Part shown: one piece after another, positions 48,044 through 64,000 of the stretch
Layout: each line of letters begins with the position of its first letter
Position numbering within the stretch: the stretch's first letter is position 1
NCBI GenBank assembly: GCA_944990035.1
Contig: CALYLX010000032.1
Span: 124,001 to 188,000 of the forward strand
Length of the DNA stretch: 64,000 nt
Source: Clitopilus passeckerianus
Lineage: Eukaryota > Basidiomycota > Agaricomycetes > Agaricales > Entolomataceae
Direction: 5' to 3'
Position numbers and translations under genes: made by a program
The notes under the pieces: generated by a model
What the model saw: the letters and a program-made list of their open reading frames with translations, nothing else
Database searches by the model: none
What the model was told of the DNA's origin: nothing

Positions 48044-48352
48044 GGTTGTCTTTAAGTTCGATTGTGAGGAGTTGCGAGTGTTGGTTGTACGCGACCGCGA
48101 CCTCAAGTGTGGGTGGCCACGCTTTCTCACACTTACCCCCATCAGGTCATGGTGTTGAACTCTCAGTCCATTCTCTAGCCAGTGTTCCTTAAGCCGTCTC
48201 TTCGAACCGGTATTAAATCAGGATATTTCTGCTCTGTCCCCTATGAGGACGATAGCCGACAATTTTGAACAACAACTCGAGGGCTAAACATGACAATAAA
48301 TAACAACATATCGTACATCCATTCCCCTTTCTGCTAGACTGCAAGTACCGGT
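48044..48352. other. BUB3 upstream region and xylanase 3' region
   Basis: About 310 nt between the BUB3 start and the stop of the first xylanase, both on the minus strand. I see no gene or clear motif. Confidence 0.5.
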
Positions 48353-50169
<1,817 letters not shown>

Positions 50170-51340
50170 CTTGGAAACCTGTAGGTCCTTTGTTGGATGC
50201 TGGGACATCTGGGTTGATGAACCCTTTTATACCTTGCAGAACGTAGGCAAGAGGTCCGGATAATGCATTCAGACGAGGATATCCGTTTAGTCTCCGAAAT
50301 TCTTGGGATTTACAGGTTCGTCCGGCAGGTCGTGGAGCAGAACCCATGTAAGAATGAATGGGATATCGATAAATGACCAATGAAACTGTATGAACCCGGT
50401 GGAATCTCGCTCAAAGCATGAACAAAAAGGACCAAAAAAAGTCGTAAACATCCTTCGGAAACGCTGGAGGGCGTGTTTCATCAAAGAAAGGGAGATCCCC
50501 CACAGTGCACTTGAGGTGGAGTACCCTATCCGAGGTGGAGCACTTTGTGATGGAAGCCAGGTCTGAAGCCAAGGAATCGAATGAGCTGCGTTTGTGGTCA
50601 ATAGGGCGCAGAGAAAGCCTGAAGCAGCCTTACTTCTGGTAAGTTTGCCCATAAAATAGGATGGCTCAAATGCATAGTAGACCTTCCTTGGCGAGGTTGG
50701 CTCGTAGGGCATGAAGCCTTGTATCCCTCGAAAACGCTCCATCCCGGACGGTAAAAGGTCGGTGCGAAGATCGCATACAAATGCACCACAGAGATCTTCT
50801 CATACTCTACTCCTAGTCGACACCTGCCGGGCCGGCCTGAGTAACCACGACAGTTCTTGGTGATTTGGACCTCGTGAGTGTTGCGTCGATGAAAGCAGAA
50901 GGTTACACAATTTTGACGAGTAAAGCTTCGCAGGATATTCTCCGCAGAGAGTAATAAGCTTGAATGTGTCAACTGGGTGTCAACGGAGTTAACCAGAGTC
51001 GAGCCAGAGTTGGCTGGAAACGATCGACAATGGACATGTAGATCGTGGAGGTCGGAATCAAAAAAGCAGGTGCGTTTCGTTGATCAAATCTAAATCACTG
51101 TGGCACTGTCAGTGTAATCGCCGGTCCTTCAGAATCGAACATCGTCCTTTCAAAGCAATTTCAAAGCACATGGGCACGATGGGCGACAAAGATGTAGAAG
51201 CACCCTGGTTGTAATCGCACAAGAAAACTCGTATTGCACACGTTGATACACAAATTGTAGATAAATAGCGATACGGCAGTAACAAGAACGCCTCAGGAAA
51301 TAACCTCTGTTTTTGAGTTCTACACCCGTAGTTTGGATAT
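50170..51340. other. Spacer between xylanases A and B
   Basis: About 1.2 kb containing the xylanase A promoter (TATA box listed) and the xylanase B 3' region. Minus-strand frames at 50287-50972 have no domain and no signal peptide and look like chance. No CBM1 relic of xylanase A is seen. Confidence 0.5.
50225..50231 (-). promoter_or_regulatory. TATA box of xylanase A
   Basis: Minus-strand TATAAAA followed by GGG, 56 nt before the start codon. The same element precedes the other two GH10 genes at a similar distance. Confidence 0.65.
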
Positions 51341-53495
51341 TTAGGACATGGCCGAAATGACCGAGGTGTAAGCAGGCTTGGGGTTGTAGTTGTTGTCGAA
51401 GAGGAGTGGGGTGGAAGAGGACCTCCAGGAGTTCTATTCAACATTGCGAGACTCTCAGTAAGCTGCAAACAGGAGATAGAAGTACGTACAGCATCGCTGA
51501 CTCCCCAGGAAGTAATACCAACGCATTGGGGAACGGCCAAGCAAGCCTTGATAACAGTGGCGTAGTCGTTGGGGGCTGCACCAGCGATGTCGAGCTCAGT
51601 GATACCGACTTCGCCGACACCAGAGCTTGCGAGGGCGGTCAAAGCAGCTTGAGCGCCACCGGCACCACCAGCCTACCAAGAACACATTAGGCAAGATTTA
51701 CGAATTGGAAGGATTGGACACGAACACTGAGATGCATCTGGGTACCGATACCATCGATATACTTGGTGTTGGCGTTGGTGCGCTTGACAAGGGCGACCAT
51801 ACCCTGGACCTTGGCGTTGTTGGAGTCCAAGTTGTAATCGTTGATGTACAGCCTTATGGTTCAATTAGTTTCCTTGGCCCTTCGCACTGACAATCATGAT
51901 TTTGACGTACTTAGCGGTCGAATCTGCAGCCCGGGCAGCGATGAATGCAATGGTGACGAAGGACTGTGGGAAAGTTAGACATAATTGTCGTCGAATCTTA
52001 GGAGGCGCTCACCTCGCCGAGAACATTGGAGAAGACGCTGCTTCGGAGGGAGCCGTCTTCGTTCAAAATTTCACTAGTAAAGGCGCATATAAGAAGATAG
52101 ATCAGTTGAGAAGGAATTAAGATCTCACTTGCAAACATCCCACTATTTTCGAACACCGAATCTGTTCAGCAGAGCTTCTATTAATTGTAGCGAGTACTTA
52201 CAGCTGAGCCAAACAGTTAGCAGATGTTAGACGGTAGTCCAGAGAAAAGGGCTTACCATATAGCTTGCCTTTGTAGCGGCCAGCAACATTGGAAATGTGG
52301 GTTTGGATGACCGAGGTCTGAAGGGTTAAATTTAGTCCAACAAATTTAGTGAATCTCTGCAATGGCAACGTACAAGAGTGGTCTTGTCATTGATGGAGCT
52401 GACCCAGGAAGGAAGCTGAGAGTGCCAGACTAAAGGTTGAAAAGTCAGTCAAACGCTTCCTTTTGTCCCCATTACGTATTTGTTCACTCACCCAGTGTGT
52501 GGCCACGAATAAGCTTGCCGTTGGAAGTAGCCCAGTTAACAAGTTGGTCGGAGTTTCCGAAGTTGAAGCTACCGCGTGAGGCTAGGATAGGTTGTGAGTA
52601 ACATGAGAGGGTTGGGGTGGATTCGGAGTAACTCACGTTCGGTAGCATCCCACTTGGAACGGCCAGATTAATCAGTCTGAGAAAAGATAGAAAAGCGTTC
52701 CACTATACCTTCATGGAGTTTTCCTAGGGACAGAGTCATTTCAAGTCGCAATTTCATAGGTATCTCACTTACAGGAGTAACTTGACCAAAGTCAGACTTA
52801 AGCTTGGCCACGTTGGCTAAATTGGTTATTCATCGTTAGAGTCGTCATCATCTAGCGAGAGAATCCTTCGGCTGACCAGCAATGTTAAGGGTGTTTGGGT
52901 CCGCGCAAGAGCCCTATAAGAAACGGCATTAGGCTCTAACGACGGGCCTGTTAGAGGTTCGGGCTTACCCAGTATTTCTTTCCCTTAGCCTTGATGTGAC
53001 CGTCAAGACCGCTTCCTCCTCCACCAGGAGGTGGGGTCGTGGTCGGAGGGGGTGTGGTGGTCGGTGGCGTGGTGGTAGGAGGGGTGGTCGTGGCAGAGCC
53101 AGGTTGGCATCTAAAAGGACATTCAGCATTTCATTTACTCGGAAGATGACACGATAACCTACTGGGAGTAGTAATCGTTGAGATAGACGCAGTGGTTCCC
53201 AGCGTCACCTGCGCAGAGGACATTTAACTCAGAATCTACTTGATTGCTAAGAAAGAAGGCAGTACGTACAAACGGTCTAATCGGAAGAGAACGCGGCATA
53301 AGGTTAACATTGTGTCCAGGCTGCCCGAATATCTGATACTCACGCTTCCACTATATCCAATGCCACCGCCTATACCGCCTGAGTAAGAGTCGTGGCGTGC
53401 AAAGAACGCAAAAGCTTACATTGTCCCCAAACGGCAACAGCGCTGGCGCGGGAGGCCAAGAGAGCGAGTGAGACGAGTGATACAAGCTTGAACAT
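51341..53495 (-). CDS. Secreted CBM1-GH10 endo-1,4-beta-xylanase (xylanase B)
   Basis: Modular xylanase. The signal peptide is [19 protein letters not shown]. The CBM1 reads [20 protein letters not shown] then [11 protein letters not shown], with four Cys and the aromatic cellulose-binding face. It is spread over four exons including a 7-nt one (53270-53276, ACCGTTT). A Thr/Pro linker ([17 protein letters not shown]) leads to the GH10 domain: [80 protein letters not shown] (acid/base Glu), [48 protein letters not shown] (nucleophile Glu) and [20 protein letters not shown]. It ends [13 protein letters not shown]. The CBM would anchor the enzyme on cellulose next to xylan. Confidence 0.94.
53270..53276 (-). 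other. 7-nt microexon in the CBM1 of xylanase B
   Basis: ACCGTTT is bounded by minus-strand AG on the 5' side and GT on the 3' side. It encodes Thr-Val and the first base of the second CBM1 Cys. Leaving it out shifts the frame and loses that Cys. A 7-nt exon sits at the same place in xylanase C. Confidence 0.8.
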
Positions 53496-56845
<3,350 letters not shown>

Positions 56846-56888
56846 GTTGAGACAATTTCGCTGTGGGTTTCCACCCCATCCACTCAGC

Positions 56889-56895
56889 TTTTATA
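56889..56895 (-). promoter_or_regulatory. TATA box of xylanase C
   Basis: Minus-strand TATAAAA followed by GC, 44 nt before the start codon. Confidence 0.65.
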
Positions 56896-57670
56896 CCTGG
56901 CCATGCCTCCCTGATCGACAACCCATCTAACCGACATTTCTGCCATTTACCTGCAAACGTGCAGTGTTTTCCATTCAATCACGGTCTATTCTCGCGCAAA
57001 ACACTGTCTTGGCGGATGAGAACCTGCGCCAAGGATGCCTAGCAAAGGTACAGAAAGCTAGGTCGACTTACAGACGACCCCGCAAAGCCAAGCGCGATGG
57101 CAGGTGTACTGCCAGCATCGGCCCATGCCAAGTGTATAAGGTGGAAGTGCAATCTGATCAGGTGTCTGGTCGATTATTGATCGACAAAATGTCGACCTCG
57201 TTCGCGTGGCCAGGCTTCGACGTCACCTGAGCTCACGTTGTAGGATCCGAGAGGTAAACACGTCCCCCATAGGGTCCCTGAAACAGAGTAGAGTGTTCCG
57301 AGAAAGCGACGAAGAAGCTCAGAATTTCAGGAGATTCAATAGAAGAGCTGACAAAACAACGTGGGCGAAACGCTCGTCCTCCGACTTTGATCCAGCAGCT
57401 TGGGATTTCTTGCACAAAAAAGATGGCCGGGCGCTTCCGGAGGTCAGCAGCTCCATTGCGGTCAGGTGATTGGGAGGAGATACCGGAGAATCTTGTGCTC
57501 ATATTCAAAAAGAATGCAGGCCGAAGTAGCATAGAATTCTGTGGTCCAAGTGCTTTTGACAGATTGGAAGGAAGACAAGAATCCAGCCGATAAATGATGA
57601 GCCGGCAGCGAGTCAATTGAAGGCGTGACATGATGCCTGATCAAACTCACGTGCATCTCGCGTGATGCGT

Positions 57671-57682
57671 TACGCGACGCGA
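57671..57682 (+). promoter_or_regulatory. Paired ACGCG (MCB-like) elements before RAD18
   Basis: ACGCGACGCGA lies about 70 nt before the RAD18 start, within TTACGCGACGCGAGTC. ACGCG is the core of the MluI cell-cycle box bound by MBF at G1/S in fungi, which commonly controls replication and repair genes. Binding here is inferred. Confidence 0.4.
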
Positions 57683-57747
57683 GTCAAGCAGTGTCTGCTG
57701 TCGACCGCGACGAGCTCAGAGCGCTAACTTACCTTTTGAACGGTGCT

Positions 57748-59302
57748 ATGAACTCTCTGCTGCTCTCGAATGTAGCTGACCCGACAGACTTTCCTGAAAA
57801 CTCATCAGCGCCTGGGCTGCGCATACTTGACGCCTCCTTGAGGTGCACCATTTGTGGCGAACTATATGACGCCCCAGTTACACTCCAATGTGGTCACTGC
57901 TTTTGCTCATTTGTGGGTTTTAAATCTCCTAATCTTGATAGAACTACTCAGACGTACCGCTTTAAAGTGTCTGAGGACTTCATTAGCGGAGAAACAGGAA
58001 TGCCCAGCATGCCGGAAAGCAGCTAATGATGGTCATCTGAGACCAAACCCTGTCGTTGAGGAAGCTGTCGCTGCATGGAAACAATCCAGGTACGAGTCAC
58101 CCTCTTTGCTCGGATCGGGTTCCACCTTATGAACTTTCTGCTAGGTCATATGTATTGGATTTGGCCAAAGACGATGAACGACGAAAAACAGCCCCCACTC
58201 TCTCCCCTGAAACACCGAAAGCCAAAAGACGACGGGTAGACCATGAGACCCCAAGATCACGATTTACCAACAGCAGAACATCATCCAGCACTGGTGCTGC
58301 TGGCTCTACTCCTTTGAAGCCAAAGAGAAGTAGAGAGCCCTCAACAGACGAGTTCGACACCATACCGTCATCAGACCTCGACGAACAAGAGGTTACCATA
58401 AATCCACAGCGTTAGTCTAAATGTCTCCTTACGAACATGCCCAACGCTCACCTTACATTTCCAGCTGACGACCTAGTACCATGTCCTATATGTGGCCAAA
58501 AGGTTAAGCACAAAAGCATCAACCAACACATTGATAAGGGATGCAAAGACCCCGTACCATTACGATCTGCAACATCGGATTGGAAGAAGATCATGGGAGG
58601 TGCGAAGAAGGGAAAACAGAAGTCGGTAATAATTCATTTCTCTGTCAAGACCCGGAACCTGACATGGCGAGTAGAGAGGGAAATAGCGATGCTGAAGACG
58701 ACTACCGGCTCCCAAAAGCGTCATACGGGACGCTCAAAGACAAGCAATTGCGGGAGATGCTCACTGAACAAGGACTACCTACGAACGGTGATCGCAATAC
58801 CATGGTACAACGCCATCAACGGTCAGTCCGCCGCCTACTCACGCCTTGTCTGTAGACTGACTTCAATGTTGTGGCTTAGATGGGTGATGATATTCAACAG
58901 CAACCTCGACAGATCCAAGAATCACCGAAAATCGAAGTCAGAGCTGAAGAAAGAGCTGAAGAAATGGGAGGATGACAAAGGGAAGAGGAAAAAAGTTGTT
59001 GTCGATGATGCAGCCATGCACGAGGTAGACCTTTTGTTTTCAGCTATTACGCGTGTTCGTGCTCATACTGTTCTTTCCAGAAACAGCATAAGGATGAATT
59101 TGCCAAACTCATTGCTGCAGCACGGGGTAACAAGCTACCATCTACAGCACCTAAAGACAACCCAGGTCCCAACGGTACTGTTGAGGCTCCTGAGACGGCA
59201 GAGAGACCATGGTCACGAGCCAAGTTCAGTGCAGCTCAGGCACCTCCTGAAGATGTGATTGTAGTTGATTCGGAGGAAGAGAGACAAGGAGGATATGTAT
59301 AA
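57748..59302 (+). CDS. RAD18: Postreplication repair E3 ubiquitin ligase RAD18
   Basis: E3 ligase that, with Rad6, monoubiquitinates PCNA at stalled forks. Seven exons (57748-57912, 57968-58089, 58145-58410, 58465-58621, 58675-58821, 58880-59024, 59081-59302) give 1224 nt or 407 residues. Start MNSLLLSNVADPTDFPENSS is followed by APGLRILDASLR and the RING finger: CTICGELYDAPVTLQCGHCF, CSFCLRTSLAEKQECPACR. The RING C-x2-C is completed only by splicing at 57912/57968. A nuclear basic patch (PKAKRRRVDHETP) precedes the UBZ4 zinc finger (VPCPICGQKVKHKSINQHID, KGC). The SAP motif follows (YGTLKDKQLREMLTEQGLPT, NGDRNTMVQRHQRWV). The C-terminus is basic, then acidic. No in-frame ATG lies upstream in the adjoining open sequence, which supports this start. 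Confidence 0.92.
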
Positions 59303-59865
59303 TGTTCATATGATCTCTCCATCATGTTATATCCGCGACAGCCACATTAGCTGTCGTAGTGCATGCCAAGTCAACTCTCCTTCATTTCTGCCAGATTCAG
59401 TGACTTGTGGGAATAGGTGTGCTGGGGAGGACGCGGCCGGTGTATATAACATTCATCCGGGGAATATCTGGCGGTGGGACGCTACCTGACTCGCGCCTCA
59501 TGACCGACACCTTGTTACCCTTTGGGAACTTTGCTTATCTTACAGCTGCCAGAAATGTATATGTAGCTTTCCGGCAAGCCAAATCAAAGAATAACGGAGC
59601 CTTGATGACGTGCCTGAGAACAGATTGCCTCAAAGGTACTACAAAGACCGCCGATGTGGCAATTTTGATACTTACATTGATTCTAACTCTTTCCGAAGCA
59701 TGATGGCAGCTTGTGGACTGAATTAAATTGAACTGAATGGTAAGCACCTTTTTCGGTGTGATCTGTGATTATCAGTTCTGATCTCGAGGGCCTCGCTGAT
59801 TTCACAGTTTGCATCGTAGGATGGGATTAATATTCATTCTACTAAGGACCGCAATTAGAGGATTC
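59303..59865. other. Convergent 3' spacer, RAD18 / glycosidase
   Basis: About 560 nt between two convergent stops. The open frames at 59265-59703 have no domain and largely represent the RAD18 3' untranslated region. Confidence 0.5.
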
Positions 59866-61286
59866 TCAACCGAAGATGTAGCGACCGTTGTTGGCAATGT
59901 TAGAGCTGAACCAAGACTTAGCGGAGGGGTTAGCCTCGATTCTAGAGTCACCCCAGACGTCTGCGCCCCAACCGTGCCTATATGAAGAAGTCAGTATTGT
60001 TAACCCAGTTGACATCCGAGAAGAGCGTACGCAGGCCAGTTGCTGTTGATGTATGAAACGGAAGACAAGCCATAGGTACCAACGATATTGAACAACCTAG
60101 ACAGATAGGTGGTGAAGTCGTTCGGGTTGGAAGAGGGAGGGGGTTGCACAGCGGATTCGGCGATCATGAGGGGTTTCCTCTGGCCCTGAGCCCAGACAAG
60201 GTCGTTCTTGAGGTTGGGGTCGAGGGTGTCGCCGACACAGTTAGAAGTCGATCCGACAATCATGCAGACGTCGTTGTTGAAGACGGAGAAGCCGATCCAG
60301 TCAACCTGGTTGGAGCCGGGGTACAGGTAGTGACCTTCGCCGCGAACCTGTAAAACGCATTAGCAGCTGCGCCTTCTTGACCCGATAAAATCTTACAGCA
60401 TGGTAGACGAAGTCAATGTTACTGACGCCGGCTTGAAGAATGAGGCTGGTAACGTGGTTGTAAGCCTTGGGGTAGGCAGTGAGGTCGAAAGTGTTAGGGT
60501 CAAAGGTACCGGATGCGGTCTTGAGAGCAGTCGTGGTCAGGATATCAATAGCTCAGAGCACAAGTACGCTTACGTTGGCGAAGATGTTGCGAGACACCTC
60601 GTATTCCACACGCATCAAGTACTTGACCTGAGGGAGATGTCAGAGATTCATCATATTGGTTCGCGGTTTCCGGTCTTACGTTGGGGTACTTCTTGAGGTA
60701 GGTGGCGAAGTTACGAAGTTGGTTGTCGTATTTCCCCCCAGCGATATCATTGTTGAGCCTAGCACCTGCATAATCAAAAATTAGTATCTCAGGCATTTCT
60801 GATCACAGCATCTCGTACCCGAATAGACGGTGTAGCCATTGGAGGTTGCAGCATCCTTCCACGAGAAGCCAATCTCGACTACTCCCGAGTGTTTGGCAGC
60901 ATAATCAGCCAGCATAGATTGCGAATCCGTGTTCAAAGCACCGCTGGAGGGGAATTGACTTTAGCTGGTATGAATCTGGCTTATTCAGAAAGTGCAACTG
61001 ACGAGTAGATGTCACCGTATACTGAGATACCAGCTGGTGTCTTGCCGGTTCCAGATGCAAATCCGTTCCACTGATAGAGAAATAACAGTTAGGAACATGG
61101 CAAAACCAAAGCGGAGGGGGGGAGACGAACCTCAGACTCGTAGTTTTGACCCACAACGAAGTAGGTCTTGCCAGAGGGAGGCGCGAACAGCGGCTGACCG
61201 GGGGTCTTCGCTGCTGCAGACGGTGCCGCATTGGCAAAGCCAACAGCGAGGAGGGTGATACTAATGAGAGAGGCGCGAAGTTGCAT
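59866..61286 (-). CDS. Secreted TIM-barrel glycoside hydrolase (GH26-like, family uncertain)
   Basis: Probable secreted clan-A glycosidase. The signal peptide is MQLRASLISITLLAVGFANA, ending in an APSAAA propeptide-like stretch. Exon-joined sequence then reads KTYFVVGQNYESEWNGFASG, TGKTPAGISVYGDIYSG, GVVEIGFSWKDAATSNGYTV, RLNNDIAGGKYDNQLRNFAT, LKKYPNVKYLMRVEYEVSRN, LILQAGVSNIDFVYHAVRGE, YPGSNQVDWIGFSVFNNDVC, QRKPLMIAESAVQPPPSSNP and VSYINSNWPAYGWGADVWGD. It ends NNGRYIFG. The Glu in VEYE and in IAES are candidates for acid/base and nucleophile by analogy with clan-A enzymes. The layout resembles GH26-like glycosidases, but I cannot name the family with certainty. There are about eight short introns. 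A TATA box lies 65 nt before the start at 61286. Confidence 0.75.
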
Positions 61287-63877
61287 CTTTGGAGTCGAGC
61301 TACTGGGGTTTCAGTTTCTGCTGAACCTTTAGTGAGCAGGTAACGAGAGTATTTATACGCGGCCGTAAGCATCCTTGGAGCGTGTCTGAAACGATGGACG
61401 CTTGTCAGGGTGGACTCGGAAAATTGTGCTAGGGCTGAACTCGACGAAATAGCAGGTCAAGTGTAAGTAGGCGGCCCCGAAGTACTAGCGCGAAGAGGGG
61501 GACGAGTGTAAGAAGAGCCACCACACATATGACACATTGAGCCAAGTTGTCGAGCTTCAGCGGACATTTGGCCAGAATTTGGCTGTTGTCAACGGAAAAA
61601 TAGTGACCTCAAGCGCGTCATGGGTAGGGATGCGTCAAATTCGAGAAACCGTCTCCGCATGTGAGGCTGTCGAACACTGCGGTCAGCAGGGTCAATGATG
61701 TTTCTTCGTAGTTTCTTCTCAACTGTCGGGGCCTCGTAGATTGATGATCGTTGGAAAGCGCCTGGTTGCATGATGTCGAAGTGACCCAAGAGTGACCACC
61801 GTGACCTTACCATGCGTTGGTGCAAGGGTGCAATTGGAATACCCCATATAGTCGCATGCCTAAAGTGGCGCTTTTGCTAATTATGGGGTCGGCAGCTTCG
61901 ACAAAACCAAAATCAATGCACCGAGCGAAGTCAGACTTGACAACAGGAACCGGTATTTCGCCGAATGTTTCTCTGCAGGGAGCACCCCAGCGTACACACC
62001 GGCAATGTGTTTCCATTTGATTCTACGGTTATCATAGCGTCCGAATCCTTGGAAGAGCCATAGGTCTCAAGCTTACCGCCACGCTTTATCGTTCCTTTCC
62101 CAGCTTTTTTTACATGACTTTGGGATGTTGAGCGGTAAAGTCGACAAAGTTCGCGGTGAAGAATCGTGTTGCTAGTGATGTCACGAGGGAAATTGCGTTG
62201 GCGAGATCACTCGGAGCCGGGCCTCAGAAGATGGCCTCGAAAACTGAGTGCGACTCTATCACAAGCCGGCTCCAACACTGAAAATACGGCGTTGGCGGGG
62301 CGGTAACATCAGCGTCTATTTGCTCGGCGATAACTATCTGAACAAGCCTATCAATAGGTAGGGGAAGCACTGGGATCTCAGCGGTCCAGACTGCATGCTC
62401 ACCGCCTGACCTTTGTTAGAGTCTACCTCTCTTCCTCGGTGATCAAGATGTACTCAACCTCTGTCGTCACCTTCAGGGCCAATCAGCGGAACAGACTAGC
62501 GAACCAATGAGCATTTCCCGCCAACGGGTTCAACGTCCGGACTCGCCTGTACGTACGCCAATAGTCCTCCTGGCATCTGGAATATAGAGATTGTAAGGAC
62601 AGCCATGTATCGGCTTTGCGTCTTTGCGAGCATATCCAGATGCCCACTTTCCAGGGGGAATTAGACTCGGACATGAGAGGATTCAGGAAGACTTGCCATG
62701 AATTGTCTACGTCATGCGATATGAGAATGGAAGAGCTTCCAGTCTGGTGCCTTTGATGAGGTGAGTACGAGGGAGAGAGCTCACAAGAAAGGCGATTCAG
62801 GTGCTAGTTTGATCCTTGACGTCTCCAGATGGCAGGTGCTCAGACTCAAGGGGAACCAATTTCCTGATACTGTGGTAGCCCAGAATTGATCCCGTCTCGT
62901 ACGTCATTGGGAGAGGAAGAGCCACTACACAGCTGTAGGTTTCCTGGTTCGGAAGCAGTCATAGGCAAGGATGATGACTTTCCAGCCTTTGCTCGCGTTG
63001 AATTGGCATGATTTCACATCATTATCTCAAGATGAACTGCCAGTATACGCCAGCACGCAAAACTAGCGGAACGTTGCTTGAAGATTGCTCAGTATTTCGA
63101 TATATTGCAGTGAGCCGGAGCAGAGAGTGGGTGGTGTTCCGAGCCTCCTTCACTCCGCAAAAGTCTTGTGCTTCCGCTCCTCGCAGAATTGAAGGAGCAT
63201 CTCGCAGCATCGGCAACGCAGAGTCTGTCGTAGCTTGTCATGATGCGACAGGTCTCCAAGGTGGAAACTGCGAAGTCCGAAGGAGTGCGAGTGCCGTTTG
63301 CCTCCAGAAGTTTAGTCTCGGCGCCAGTACCACTCTACCACCTCACCGTGGGGATGAACCATTGTTGCAGTGCGAACCATCTCATCCACAGTCGGGTTCC
63401 TTTACGCAGCCAGAAGAGTGGGAGGAAACAGGCAGAACCGGCGGTTGTGAGTGCAGGGCTAAACGTCCCGGGAAGCCGATGTGAAAAGCGTCCGAAGTAG
63501 GAGAGTCTGCTGGCAAGCTTTGAGAGAAGCTGGATGGCCTCATGCTATTGGCTAGTATAAGGCATGCATTTGGCACGAGTTCATCGATCTATAGATGCAG
63601 TACCTTGACAGAGGGAATGCGAATGTGGACTAAGGTGAAGGTCAGTAACGGATCTCGCACCGCGGAGAACTCAGGGACCAGGGTATGTGGACAAGTATCG
63701 ATGAGATGAGGGGCTTACAGGCAGCTTGTTCCTACATACCGGCACATGTGTTCACCTTACGGCAGGAGAGCGAAATAAACCAGGTCCCCTAGACGGAGAT
63801 GGTGGGTTTCTACCCGTGGAATGAAGCCAAAAATGTAGGAGTACGATAAGAGCTTCATAATAGAACAGTCCTACGAT
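61287..63877. other. Gene-poor right-hand spacer
   Basis: About 2.6 kb with only short, domain-free open frames on both strands (the longest at 63008-63484, 158 residues, Ser/Arg-rich). Apart from the glycosidase TATA box, I see no repeat, RNA gene or plausible intron-joined model. Confidence 0.45.
61351..61357 (-). promoter_or_regulatory. TATA box of the TIM-barrel glycosidase gene
   Basis: Minus-strand TATAAAT, 65 nt upstream of the ATG at 61286. Confidence 0.55.
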
Positions 63878-64000
63878 ATGAATCGTTGTTCTTCTCAAAG
63901 TGCAAAGGCTTTGAAGACAATTAGAACAGCTATTGTGTTTGCAAACCTCGTGGTTGCTGGCTTTTTTGTTACAACTACGGTGTTCGGCTTGTGGGTGCAT
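63878..64000 (+). CDS. Possible start of a membrane protein, cut by the window edge
   Basis: ATG 63878 opens a 41-codon frame that is still open at the end of the window. It starts MNRCSSQSAKALKTIRTA, then a continuous hydrophobic run (IVFANLVVAGFFVTTTVFGL) that looks like a membrane helix. This is the only frame in the last 2.7 kb with a clear structural feature. It could equally be a chance frame. The minus-strand frame over the same bases is Cys/His/Arg-rich and less convincing. Confidence 0.3.
   Translation, partial: MNRCSSQSAKALKTIRTAIVFANLVVAGFFVTTTVFGLWVH

Larger units (their letters stand above)
56846..57747. other. Divergent upstream region, xylanase C / RAD18
   Basis: About 900 nt between divergent genes. 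It holds the xylanase C TATA box and an MCB-like ACGCG pair next to RAD18. Frames at 57206-57656 on both strands overlap each other and have no domain. Confidence 0.5.

Noticed and set aside
50287..50972. Minus-strand frames upstream of xylanase A
   Set aside because: No signal peptide, domain or homology to the neighbouring xylanases; taken as chance open sequence.
63008..63484. Plus-strand 158-residue frame
   Set aside because: Composition is mixed and Arg/Ser-rich, with no domain and no intron-joined extension.

Overview
The window is nuclear DNA of a filamentous basidiomycete, most likely an Agaricomycete with a plant-debris or wood-decay lifestyle. The evidence is dense genes on both strands with many 45-65 nt GT-AG introns (often CTRAY branch sites), fungal housekeeping proteins, secreted xylanases with fungal CBM1 modules, and a tiny Cys-rich metallothionein. 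It contains no bacterial, plasmid, viral or CRISPR signatures. Most genes were reconstructed by reading exons across frames. Where exon coordinates are given in full, the summed lengths are multiples of three.

Left part (1-6 kb): gene-poor. It holds two diverged copies of an unrecognised basidiomycete gene (979-2721 and 4882-5713), both apparently damaged, with a duplicated non-coding block between them.

Housekeeping block (6-36 kb): membrane-anchored MSC7-type aldehyde dehydrogenase (-), SMI1/KNR4 (-), an AGC-like kinase with a GFG instead of DFG motif (+), an intron-containing tRNA-Ser(GCU) (-), mitochondrial succinyl-CoA:3-oxoacid CoA-transferase (+), TRAPP II subunit TRS130/TRAPPC10 (-), DEAD-box helicase RRP3/DDX47 (+), a 2OG-Fe(II) prolyl-4-hydroxylase-type oxygenase (-), ALG3 mannosyltransferase (-), TATA-binding protein (-), dynamin-like VPS1 (-) and a BCS1-type AAA ATPase (-).

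Mixed block (37-48 kb): secreted GH88 glycosidase (+), NTF2 (-), an unrecognised fungal protein (+), a 36-residue metallothionein split by two introns (-), a Pro/Gln-rich protein with a linker-histone H15 domain (+), a degenerate tRNA-like sequence, a tandem non-coding duplication, and BUB3 (-).

Right part (48-61.3 kb): a lignocellulose cluster of three head-to-tail GH10 endo-xylanase paralogues on the minus strand (one single-domain, two with CBM1), then RAD18 (+) and a further secreted TIM-barrel glycosidase (-). The last 2.7 kb shows no clear gene except a possible membrane-protein start running off the right edge. The hydrolase genes could act together on xylan and glucuronic-acid-bearing polysaccharides outside the cell. 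They share strong TATA boxes, which the housekeeping genes I checked do not obviously have.
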